Shown here piece by piece: positions 36,920-46,983 of a stretch of 64,000 bases of DNA. Location of the stretch: contig OX637394.1 of assembly GCA_951799425.1 (NCBI GenBank), positions 39,511,001 through 39,575,000 on the forward strand. Direction: 5' to 3'. The position numbers and the translations under genes are program-made. The notes under the pieces were generated by a model. The model was given only the letters and a program-made list of their open reading frames with translations. It was not told the origin of the DNA and made no database searches. The stretch is from Ilex aquifolium. Its lineage: Eukaryota; Streptophyta; Magnoliopsida; Aquifoliales; Aquifoliaceae. Position 1 is the first letter of the stretch, and every line of letters begins with the position of its first letter.

Positions 36920-36979
36920 ACAAGACCTACGCCCTCGGAAAAGCTAGATTCAATCCAGCTCGACGAAGAACCAGGACAT

Positions 36980-37986
36980 GTGATATATGTAGGATCAAAG
37001 CTGCCTAAAAAGCTCAAAGACCTCCTTATTCAGTTCCTCATAAGGAATATGGAGGTATTTGTCTGGAAGCAAGAGGATATGCAGGGAATTGACCCATTGG
37101 TCATCACGCACAAGCTCAGCGTAAACCCGACTTGCAAGCCCATCAAGCAAAACGGAGAAATTTCGCCCCAAAACGTCAAAAGGCAATTAATGAGGAGGTC
37201 AACAAACTCCTCCACGCCAGAGCAATCAGGGACGTCGATTATCCTACCTGGTTAGCCAATGTGGTCCTAGTCAAGAAGTCAAACGGCAAGTGGTGCATCT
37301 GCATCGACTTCACTGACTTAAATAGCGCATGCCCCAAGGACAGTTTCTCGTTACCGCAGATTGACCTGATTATAGATGTCATGGCTGGGCATGAGCTCCT
37401 TAGCTTCATGGACGCCTTCTCAGGATACAACCAAATCAGGATGGACCCCAATGATCAGAAGAAGACTTCATTTGTGACTGAGCAGGGGACAAACTACTAT
37501 CAGGTCATGACATTCGAGCTGAAGAACGCTGGGGCCACGTACCAACGTTTAGTAAACCGAATGTTCCAAAAGTAAATCAGGACGTCAATGGAGGTGTACA
37601 TCGACAACATGCTTGTAAAGTCATTCACAGCTGAGCTCCACATCGAGCACCTCGAGGAATCTTTTCAAATCCTTAAAAAATACCGGATGAAGCTCAATCT
37701 GGCCAAATGCGCCTTTAGGGTCTCAGCCGGAAAATTTTTAGGTTTCATAGTCAACAGCAGAAGAATCGAGGCAAACCCAGAAAAGGTCAAGGCGATAATA
37801 GACATGCAACCTCCCTCTAATACCAGAGAAGTCCAACGCCTAACAGTGATAATTACAGCCTTAAGTCGTTTTGTATCCAAGTCAAGCGACAAGTGTCAGC
37901 CCTTCTTTCAGGTCTTTAAGAAAGGCTTTCAAATGGGAGGCACAATGCGAAGAGGCATTCAAAGCCCTCAAAGATTATCTCAGTAG
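36980..37986 (+). pseudogene. Reverse transcriptase of gypsy element 2, catalytic motif altered
   Basis: Successive frames give CICIDFTDLNSACPKD, FMDAFSGYNQIRMDP and FELKNAGATYQRLVNRMF. A TAA at 37573-37575 follows, and the same domain resumes at 37588 with MEVYIDNMLVKS. The conserved YIDD is YIDN (codon AAC at about 37606-37608), which removes a metal-binding aspartate. The connection to RNase H continues to about 37986 with a further frame break. Confidence 0.88.
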
Positions 37987-38019
37987 GCCCCCGATTCTGG
38001 TAAGCCCGAGGGAGGGAGA

Positions 38020-38740
38020 AGTGTTCACCCTATAACTTGTTGTTTCAGACTTCTCAACCACTGCAGCTCTCGTCAGAGAGCAAGACAAAGCTCAGCAGTC
38101 AGTCTACTACTGCAGCAAAGCTCTAAGAGGGGCCGAGGAAAGATATCCAAAAAAGGAGAAATTGATCCTAGCTTTAGTCACAGCAGTATGGAGGCTGAGA
38201 CCTTACTTTCAAGCTCACACCATTGAAGCCCCTACAGACCAACCAATGAAACAGGTGCTGCACAAACCAGAGTCCTCAGGGAGGCTAGTCAAATGGGCGA
38301 TAGAGCTCAGCGAATTCGATATCAGGTACAAACCCAGAGCCGCAATCAAAGGGCAAGTACTAGCAGACTTCATTGCAGAATTCACCACAGCCCTAGAAGC
38401 ATCCATGGAGGTGACCCAACTAGCACCCGACATCCCCACATGGAAACTGTTAGTAGACGGAGCTGCCAATGCCCAGGGCAGCGGCGCAGGTTTGATCCTG
38501 ACCTCCCCTGACGGGATAGACATTGAATACGCCCTCAGATTCAGGTTCAAAGCTTCAAACAACGAGGCAAAATAGAAGGTTGTCATTACTGGACTCAATT
38601 TAGCACACTCAATGGAGGCAGAACAGCTTATAATCTACAGCGACTCCCAGCTCGTGGTAAAACAAATCGAAGAGACCTATGAGGCTAAGAAAGAGAGGAT
38701 GATCCTATACCTAAAAAGATACAGGAACTGATAAAGAAAT
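38020..38740 (+). pseudogene. RNase H and archaeal-type RNase H of gypsy element 2
   Basis: The end of the first RNase H lies at 38040-38400 (WAIELSEFDIRYKPRAAIKG). The archaeal-type domain follows: WKLLVDGAANAQGSGAGLIL, FKASNNEAK, then a TAG at 38573-38575 in place of a Tyr-type codon, then IIYSDSQLVVKQI. This second domain marks the Tat lineage. Confidence 0.85.
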
Positions 38741-38871
38741 TCATAAAATTCAAAATCAAGCATGTACCCAGAACTGAGAATTCTCGAGCAGACGCTTTAG
38801 CAAGGCTTGCCACAGCCTCTCAGGAGAGCCTGGACAAGCTAATCCTAGTTGAGCACCTAGCTGAGCCATCT

Positions 38872-40099
38872 GTGGGCCACGAAGACGAAGAAGTGTTCCC
38901 TGTATTGGCCCAGCCAAGCTGGATGGACCCAATCAGAGAATACCTTCAAAATGGAACCTTGCCAACAGATCCCAAGGAAGCCACGAAGCTAAGAACTAGG
39001 TCATCCATATTCACGATCCTACAAGGAAACATGTATAAGCGAGGCTTCTCGACACCTCTCTAGAAAAGTGTAGGGGACGAAGATGCTGACTACATACTAA
39101 GGAAAATCCACGAGGGCATATGCGGCAATCATATCGAAGCTCAAACTCTGGCAGGTAAAACACTAAGGCAGGGGTACTTTTTGCCCACTTTGCTCAAAGA
39201 CGTCGTAGACCTGGTTAAAAGATGTAAGACCTAACAGCTACACGCCAACATCCCACATTCTCCATCAGAGCTCCTTACTACGGTAATAAGCTCCTGGCCC
39301 TTCCAACAATGGGGGTTGGATATACTCGTACATCTTCTCACTAGTACTAGACAGTGCAAGTTCGCCATTATTAGAGTGGATTATTTTACCAAATGGGCAG
39401 AAATGGAGCCTTTAGCGACAATTACAGAGCAAAAAGTTCAAAAATTCACCTGGAAGTCTACAATCTGTAGGTTTGGAATACCCAAGGCGTTCGTCTCAAA
39501 CAATGGGAAGCAGTTTGACAATCCGAAGTTTAGAAAGTTCTGCGCCGAACTGGGCATAAAAAATTATTTCTCTGCCCCAGCTCATCCTCAATCAAACGGC
39601 AAGCCGAGTAACTATCCGGACCATAAAAACAACTCTGAAAACCAAACTAGAAGCCTTGAAAGGGCGATGGGTGGAGCACATCTCAGGGGTGTTATGGTCT
39701 TACAAAACTACACCCAGGTCAGCTACTCAAGAAACGCCGTTAGCCTTAGCATTCAGAACCGAGACAGTAGCCCCAGTAGAGGTCGATTTTCCATCCCCCA
39801 AGACAGAGCTCTCAGAGCCCAAGCACAATGATGAGTCACTCTAGCTTAACCTCGACCTCTTGGATGAAAATAGGGACAAGGCCTTGCAACACATTATGAG
39901 CTACCAAAGGAAAATAGCCAGACACTACAACAAGAGGGTCAGACATAGAAGCTTCAAAGTCAGAGATCTGGTACTCAAGAAGCTCCTCCCTGCGAGAAGG
40001 GATCCCACTCATGAAAATTTAGGACCCAATTGGGAAGGCCCTTACATCATTTCAAAGATAATCAGACCTACAAACTACGAGTTACAAACAGAGGAATGA
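38872..40099 (+). pseudogene. Integrase of gypsy element 2, catalytic aspartate altered
   Basis: Frames at 38872-39063 and about 39100-39230 cover the N-terminal region. The core is at 39316-39831 with VDYFTKWAEME and AFVSNNGKQFDN, where Tat relatives, including gypsy element 1 (ISDND), have SDN; the second catalytic Asp is therefore Asn. AELGIKNYFSAPAHPQSNGK follows. The segment 39860-40099 has the C-terminal LGPNWEGPYIISK module. Confidence 0.85.
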
Positions 40100-40228
40100 A
40101 AAATCTTACCTCACTCTTGGAACGCAGAACATCTGAAGAGATTTTTTCAACGAACTCTTGTAAAAAGGCCATCATCAATAAAATGACAAGTTACAGCTCA
40201 GTCAACATTTCATTGGCAGTTTAAAGCT

Positions 40229-40636
40229 AACGATGAGCTCCTCAGCTCATATACAAAACGATGAGTTCTTCAACTCATATACAAAACGATGAGTTTTTTA
40301 GCTTATAAACAAACTATGAGCTCTTCAGCTCATATACAAACGATGAGTTTTTCAACTTATGAACAAACGATGAGCTCTTCAGCTCATATACAAAAGATGA
40401 GCTCTTCAGCTCATAAACAAACTATGAGTTCTTCAGCTCACATACAAACGATGAGCTATTCAACTCATAAACAAACGATGAACTTTTCAACTCATGAAGA
40501 AACGATGAGCTCTTCAGCTTATATACAAAAGATGAGTTCTTCAGCTCATAAACAAACGAAGAGCTCCTCAGCTCATAAACAAGATGGGTTCTTCAGCTCA
40601 TAAGTATAAGATGAGTCATTCAGCTCATAAACAAAA
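40229..40636. repeat. About 27-bp tandem array with a stem-loop in each unit, gypsy element 2
   Basis: About 15 copies of a GATGAGCTCTTCAGCTCATA-type unit separated by AACAAAC-like spacers. The core ATGAGCT-CTTC-AGCTCAT is a perfect 7-bp inverted repeat around a 4-nt loop in several copies. Some units are changed in both arms together, such as ATGAGTT-CTTC-AACTCAT near 40261. Scattered units recur at 42195-42330. Confidence 0.92.
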
Positions 40637-40737
40637 CCCAAACATGGCAACTAACAGAATAAGATTGCAAGGCAGAAAAAGAGATTTTTATTCATAAGAA
40701 CGATGGATTACAAGGAGAAGAAAAGGGAAAAAAAACT

Positions 40738-41852
40738 CTAAGCCCCTCTAAGCCTTCTCTTCAGCTCAGATATTTTCTCCTCCAAATGAGCATTCACAAC
40801 CTGTAGATGAGCATTCTCTTCCTTCAGCTCATCACGCTCCCTCTCCATCTTTGTGAGTTGCTCTAAAAGTTTCAGCTCAGTAGCAGAAAACAAAATATCA
40901 TCAAAAGAAGAACCAGACGACTTAGGAGATGAGCTTTTCCTCCTGCGTTTTCTCGAAGAGGTGGCAACATCCTCACCCTCATCCGACTCAGTAGGAAAGG
41001 AATCTACATTAAGAATAGGAGAAATAGGGTGTAAGATAACGTCCATAGCAGCGGCAGAAGCTCCAAACCATAGAAGGTTCTTAGGAGTGACTAGCAATAA
41101 GAAGGGAACAGCCTCGATATGAGCCACTTGGCTGACCCTCACCAGCTCTACTGGGGTCAAACTAGGGGCACCTACACAGTGAAAGTAGAATAAGAACCAA
41201 TCACAGTGTCCCCAAATTATAAAAGGACAGATCCTGAGCATATACCTCTATTAGAGAAGCGCCCCCAAGAACGAGGGACCCAGTAACGTGCGGATCGCTG
41301 CTCAACAGACCTCCAAGAGTCCCTAGAGGCGAAGAAAAAGCGTTGACTCCATATTTCAGGAGAATTGGGAACATCAAGGATCAACGGAGGATCGAAGTGG
41401 CACCTCCATATGAAGCGACTGAAACAGGGGGGTATGTCGTAATCAAGTTCATAAAAATAGAGAAACTCGGCTGCAGTAGGAAACTCACTATTGCCTTGCA
41501 GGCGCCAAAAAATAGAGAAACTTGTCATAGCACCTCATCCTTCAGGACAAAGACAAGAAGGGCACAACCCAAAGAAGGCCAGAATCCACCCAATGGCAGG
41601 ATGGATGGACAGACGAAGACCCATCTCGAAAGCTCCTTTGGAAAAGCAAGTTTCTCGTTGGAGGAGAAAGTTGCAGGGCTCATCCGGAGTTGGAACTCGG
41701 AGGAGTAAGTTAATGGGCAGAAGGTACCGCCTCTTGATTTCTTCTAACTCTAGGGCTGTAATCACCGAAGGAAGCAGGAAATTAGAATACCACACCATAT
41801 CAATCATGGCTTGGGCTCGTTGTTTGAACAAAGGAGTAAGAGAGGGAACCAT
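40738..41852 (-). pseudogene. Antisense gene B of gypsy element 2
   Basis: It runs opposite to pol. Exon 1 (41852 down to 41246) starts MVPSLTPLFKQRAQAMIDMV and includes EMGLRLSIHPAIGWILAFFG, which resembles the gypsy-type transposon domain of plants; a TGA near 41530 interrupts it where a Trp would fit (EGW), and the downstream SFSIFWRLQGNSEF is shifted. An intron fits at 41245-41172. Exon 2 (41171 down to 40738) encodes SSRKRRRKSSSPKSS, a basic nuclear-localisation-like run, and a C-terminal coiled coil (ELKLLEQLTKMERERDELKE). The function of these genes is not known. Confidence 0.6.
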
Positions 41853-42661
41853 GTAAACCAAAAAGAAGACATAAAACGAAAGAAGTCTTAGGAAGGATAA
41901 GGAACATGAAGAAGAAATCCCAAGATTTGTAGACAATAAGAAATCCCAAGTTTTATGGGAATAATAGGGAATCTCTAGTTTTAAGGGAACAAGAAACGCG
42001 CGAAGACAAAGAGACGGCCCTTTAAACTTCCAAGATCATGACGGTGGGGGCGTTTTAAGAAGGTAGATGGGCACGAATAATGACCCATTTTTCACTTTCC
42101 ATGCAAAAGGAACAGAGCGGCCAGACATGGGGCCATGGAAAGTAGAGCTCAAACACAAGCAACTCAATCCAGTCGATGGCTCCCTAGCCAAATGGAAGGT
42201 GAACTCTTCAACTCATAACAATGAGCCATTCAGCTCATAAAGATAAGGCTTGGTCCAACGCGAACCAAGGATGAGCTCTTTGGATTGAGCTAAGACAACT
42301 CCATGGAAAATGAGCTCTTCAGCTCATAAAGCTGAACTACTTAGGTCAGAAAAAGAGACCTTAGGTTCAAGAAGCCCCTCAACTTATAAAGCTCCTCAGC
42401 TCGCGAGATCCCTTCAGATCAAAGAAACAAGACCAGCACCTCAACTCAAACTAAGGTCAGGTTCTTGATCTCATACTTCAAAGAGAACTAAGATCTCCTC
42501 GAAGTAAAGGGACGGAGGGGAATAGAAAGAATGCAAGAATACAACGCAACAATCAAAAGTACAACAATTTAAAATCAAAAAATACATGGACAAAAATAAC
42601 ATTTTCTTATAAAGAGCTGGTTGCAAAGTCCTTTACAAAAAAGAAAACAAAAAGAGAAGTC

Positions 42662-45272
42662 TTAAGTGCCTGCAGTCGAATCCGGGATCTCACGTAGCCC
42701 AGGTAACTCGGGAATCTCAGGAATAGCAGCTGATGTGGAGTCGGCAGGAGCCTCAGGCAGCTCAGGAAGCTCGGGAGGAACAGAAATAATGGCTAATGCA
42801 GAAGGAGCCGCAGAAGTAAGGACCTCGACTGGGGAAACAGATGCCTCGACACCCACAGGGGCAAGGACCTCGGTTGATGAGACAGATACCTCGTCACCTT
42901 CAAGAGCAAGCTTAGAAACGGTAGAAACCGAGACCTTAGCCTCCTCCTCAGCACATGGCACCTCCTTCTCCTTATCCGAATGGGGATCAAACTCAAAATC
43001 TAGGTCCGGATACTTTGCCACAGCTTGATCCTGAAATGCAAGGTACCCAGTAGCCCAGTTGGTGATGGCTTCACCCTCTAGCTTAGGAATTATGGCATCC
43101 TTCTTCTTAACAGCAGCCCTCTCAGAATCAATCTCCCTCAGCAAAGTTGTGTTCGACTCAGCCAAGATTTCATACTCCTTTTTCATTGTCTCGAAGGATT
43201 CAAGAGCCTCAAATGCATCTTTATGAGCCTGGAGAAAGCTATCCGTCTTCAGCCTGAGCTCTTCCTTGGTCTTTCTAGCCTCATCCTTTGATTTTCCTTC
43301 CTCTACCTCTAAACCTTTATTAGAGGAGGTCAGCACCTCAACCCGAGCTTGCAACTCCTGCACCTGAACCGTGAGGTCATTGTTGGAAAAAATCAACTCG
43401 GCAACCTTAAGCTCTGATGCCTTCGACACCTTTTGAGCCTCTTGGGCTGTACTTTCTAAAGCCCTAACCCGGCTCACCAGGGCATTCACATGAATGGTCA
43501 ACTGACAAAAAATACAACCCAAGGACAGAGTCAGAGCAAGGCAACAACGCATAACAAAAATGAGATCAGACGAAATCAAAACTTACCGAAGTGGCACCAA
43601 ACAAAGCAGTAATGGCAGAAGTGGAGAGGGGTATGGTAGCAACCTCCTGAATATCAGACTCAGGGATAATAGAGGCAATGGCCTCTACAGCAAGTTTCAC
43701 ATCCCTGATCAGTGAACCCTCGCTCTTCTTCACCTTCACGCCCTCCACCAGCAGGTGGCGAGTCTTCCTAGCGGGTTTGGGAAAAGGAGGTCCACGCAAG
43801 ATATGGGCAATTGACTCCAAATCCCCCTCAACCTCTGTCGATGAATGAGATTCTGAGGCCCCAGCTTTCTCAGAAACCCCTTCAGAGGGGAAAGGCAAGG
43901 TCCCTTGAGGAACTACGGTTAGCAAGATTTGCGGTGAGCTTGGTGAAGGCACAGAAACCACATGGGGAGGGGAAAGAGAAGCAGGAGGCACTTCTGTCCT
44001 CGGCACCTTTGCTAGGGGAGCTGGGTCCCTTCTTGACCCGACCTCAGCCTTGTATTTTCCTCCACTCCTGCTCTTCCTTAGTAGGGCAACCCTCGCCTTC
44101 AAAGCTTCAGCATCTGGAGCCATTGAGCTAGAACCTAGAAACCCAAAGCAAGCAGATCAGAAATGAGAAAGAAGTAAAATAGAAGTTAAAGATAAGAGGA
44201 TGGAAGTGTTACCTGTAACCCCCTCTGCACCAGCAATAGAAATAGGAATAGGAGTCTCTACAGTTACCTCGGGAGGACTAAACCCAAATTTGTGAAGCAC
44301 CTTAGGCTTGATAAGCTTGGAATATTGCTCTGGCTCGCAATTTTCCAAGCCCAATAAAACGACCTCATCCTCGGCACTTAGCTCAGGTCGAATACCTGGA
44401 AAGAACAAACGGAACAAAGTCAGCAGAACGAAGTATCGAGACTAATCCAAGACTACTCAGGCTAGGGATTACCCAGATTATCAGGGGCAGATCAAGCCCG
44501 AGGCACAGGGAGGGTATCAGCTGCGTCATTAGAATTGTACTCCCATTCCCTCCCAGATGCGAAGAAGAAGAGTTTTTTCCAGCCCTTATGGGAGCTCGGT
44601 ATTAAAAACACGGGACTTCACCCGCTTAGCTATATACAAAAAACTATCAGAGGGAGTGACCTTGACGTTGAAGAAGTTCATAAGCAACGACACTGTCGGG
44701 GCTCCAAGATTATTCTTCTTGAAATATACAAGGAGGCCCACCAAAACGCCCCAATAATTAGGAGAAAGTTGAGCAGGGCAGACGTTGAAGTGCTGGAGAA
44801 CACTCTTAAGAAAATGATGCATGGGGAAGTGAAGGTCATTCTCTAGAAAAGCCACAAAGAAACAGACTTTCTCAAGAATCTGGGAGTCATACCAAATATC
44901 CATATGAGGGCACCAATACCTCATACCCCGACGAAAATCAAACCTAGCTGATAAGACTTTCATGAAGGGGGTAACCTCACTGAAGCCAACGAGGTCTGAA
45001 ACTCTAGGGGGGACCTCTACCTCCTCAACACTACCAAAAACCCCAACATCACAGACCTTAGTTTTCCATTTCCTAGACTGTTTGGGCCTCGATACAAAAG
45101 AAGATGATGAAGGGAGGTCCTCGACCTTTTCCCCAGAATCGATAAAATCGACACCAGGAAAATTATCTATCTCGTCACCTACGTCCCCTAAATCAACGTC
45201 CTCTTGTTCAGAAAACCTCTCGTCAATGTCAAGAGAAACAGATGAAGCAGAAACTTCGGAAGAGCCAGACAT
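42662..45272 (-). pseudogene. Antisense gene A of gypsy element 2: plant-transposon domain plus coiled coil
   Basis: It reads from the ATG at 45272 (MSGSSEVSASSVSLDIDERF), through an acidic Ser-rich leader and a domain with ENDLHFPMHHFLKSVLQHFN and SPNYWGVLVGLLVYF, as in the putative gypsy-type transposon domain. A TAA near 44583 breaks it; FFFASGREWEY follows in another frame. Further exons are about 44400-44240 (LSAEDEVVLLGLENCEPEQY), 44123-43572 (Ser/Pro-rich, ends at a GTAAGT donor near 43584) and 43520-42662, a long coiled coil (VSRVRALESTAQEAQK onward) ending in a Val/Pro/Glu-rich tail. The same plan of transposon domain plus coiled coil is seen in the antisense gene of gypsy element 1, with different sequence. 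Confidence 0.62.
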
Positions 45273-45930
45273 GACAGGATTGAAAAAAGGGAGATGAAAA
45301 GAGGAGTAAGGAAAAGGAACGTTAGCAAAACAGTCTTTGAGGGTCGAAGGGTCAAGACACTGACGACCAATAAGGAAGATTCTAGCGGTTGAATAAGGAT
45401 CTACAAAAAGGGGAAGAAAGAACAAGGAATAACCTTGGTTCCTAAAGTAACAAAAGTGAAAGGACAAAAAATGTAACAACCACCTCGAATTCGAGGGATC
45501 CAGAATGAAGAGATAAACAGAGCAAAGAAGCGTATCTAATCAAGAACGAGCGATAACCCGAACCCTAGAACGAATTTAGGGAGTCGACAAAGCAAGCCTC
45601 GCAGAATTCTCAAGCTAAATTGGGGGTTTTCTAAGCAGAACCCTAGATCTCTAGCAAGTTGGGGGAAGATAAAATCTCAAGGAAATAAGAAGGAAAGCAG
45701 GGTCTGTAGAAGGAATTCGAAAGGCAAAGAACAACAGTTTTTCATCTGCAAGCGCATTTAAAGCCAAATGTGTGTGGGCCCTCCAGATATGGAACGTGCA
45801 CGAGAAAAGAATGATTACATGTTCACCATAGCCGTCTGAACGGAGTCCCATCACACGTAAATCGAGGTTGACCCATGACGACCCCATTTAACCCAACCAC
45901 AGCTCAGTCCCTGCTCAAACAAACCATTTT

Positions 45931-45951
45931 GACCAAGGACTGGGGGGCAAC
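45931..45951 (+). other. Polypurine tract of gypsy element 2
   Basis: AAGGACTGGGGGGCAAC directly precedes the 3' LTR at 45952, the expected plus-strand primer position. Confidence 0.7.
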
Positions 45952-46549
45952 TGATGATACCTAGAAATTTTCAAGGTTGAGCTCGGCAGCCCAGCTCATA
46001 TCGGGAGCCCGATAACACAAAAACCTCAAGCTCGAAGTCCAAACCTCAAGCTCGAAGTCCAGACCTCGAGCTCCCTTAATCCACGCCTCAGGGGAAACGG
46101 AGTGGAAGACAGCTGGCGACCACCAAGCTTTCCTCAATGGAAACAGGCACCAGTCCAGGCACCAAATTCGCAATTCCCCATCACTCTGCATAACCACTAC
46201 GCAAATCAAGCAAGACGTTACATGAGGAGGGCCGAAGATCATGCCCCAGATTCAGCTAAGCTAAAAATTTCCTATAAATACTGTACAAGACCCTCACTAG
46301 GGGGGCAGGCAATGAGAGATTTATCGAACTACTGTGTAACTTCCACTTTTTATGAATATATCTCTCAGGAGCAAGAGACTCCATTGAAGAGTGGATTAGC
46401 CGTGCTCCCGAGCTGGTGAACCACTATAACTCTTCTGTGTAATTGACCCTATTCCTCAAAATTCAAGTTCCCAAGAGCCTCGAAGCTCAGACTGAATACT
46501 TCGGTGCGTCTTACATTCACCGTTCTGCTCAATTGTATACACATCATCA
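45952..46549 (+). repeat. 3' LTR of gypsy element 2
   Basis: 598 bp, TG..CA ends, homologous to 34015-34593 with a few per cent of substitutions by eye and a short internal duplication. Followed by TATAT of the target duplication. Confidence 0.92.
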
Positions 46550-46554
46550 TATAT

Positions 46555-46983
46555 CATATTACACTGTCATGTGTTAAACCCACCGAAAAATTTGTCATTG
46601 CCAAGGAACATATGAGGATAAATATGGAACAGTATTTTTTTGGGGAGGGGGAGGGGGAGGGGGAGGGGTTCTAATCATGGTTGTTGTGGGGGTAAATATG
46701 GAACAACTTATAAATATATGGATGTTTTATTCTTTTTAAAATATGATTAAAACTATGATACTTGAGGAATGCTAGTGAGGCTTAAAAAATTTGGCATAAT
46801 TTATTAACATAATAATATGTCACATGATATAGTCTCAATAAATAATTCAAATAATTATAGTTATAATAATTCTATCGAGTAATAATTTTTTAGGTGTAAA
46901 TAACATTACTCTATATTTAATCTTTCTCTCCTACTATTTAATCAATATATTATTGGTCTTTCTTTTTTTTTTTTGCCCTCTAT
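46555..46983. other. Intergenic DNA before TBL-3
   Basis: AT-rich, with a GGGGAGGGGGAGGGGGAGG purine run at about 46641-46668. No gene seen. The TBL duplication begins at 46984. Confidence 0.5.

Larger units (their letters stand above)
34015..46549 (+). mobile_element. Gypsy element 2: complete Tat-type Ty3/gypsy retrotransposon
   Basis: A 12,535 bp element with LTRs at 34015-34593 and 45952-46549 and the 5-bp duplication TATAT (34010-34014 and 46550-46554). Gag-pol is on the plus strand and includes the Tat-specific second RNase H. Stops and frame changes interrupt it, and catalytic aspartates in reverse transcriptase and integrase are changed to asparagine. About 5 kb between integrase and the 3' LTR holds a stem-loop tandem array and two genes on the opposite strand. 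It separates TBL-2 from TBL-3. Confidence 0.93.

Noticed and set aside
40289..40603. 104-codon frame of MSSSAHIQT repeats
   Set aside because: A 27-bp period is a multiple of three, so the array stays open by chance. No start context or conservation supports it, though translation in the element RNA cannot be ruled out.
40229..40636. A CRISPR-like array, because of regular short repeats
   Set aside because: The spacers are short, repetitive and not unique, and the array lies in a plant retrotransposon. It is a minisatellite.
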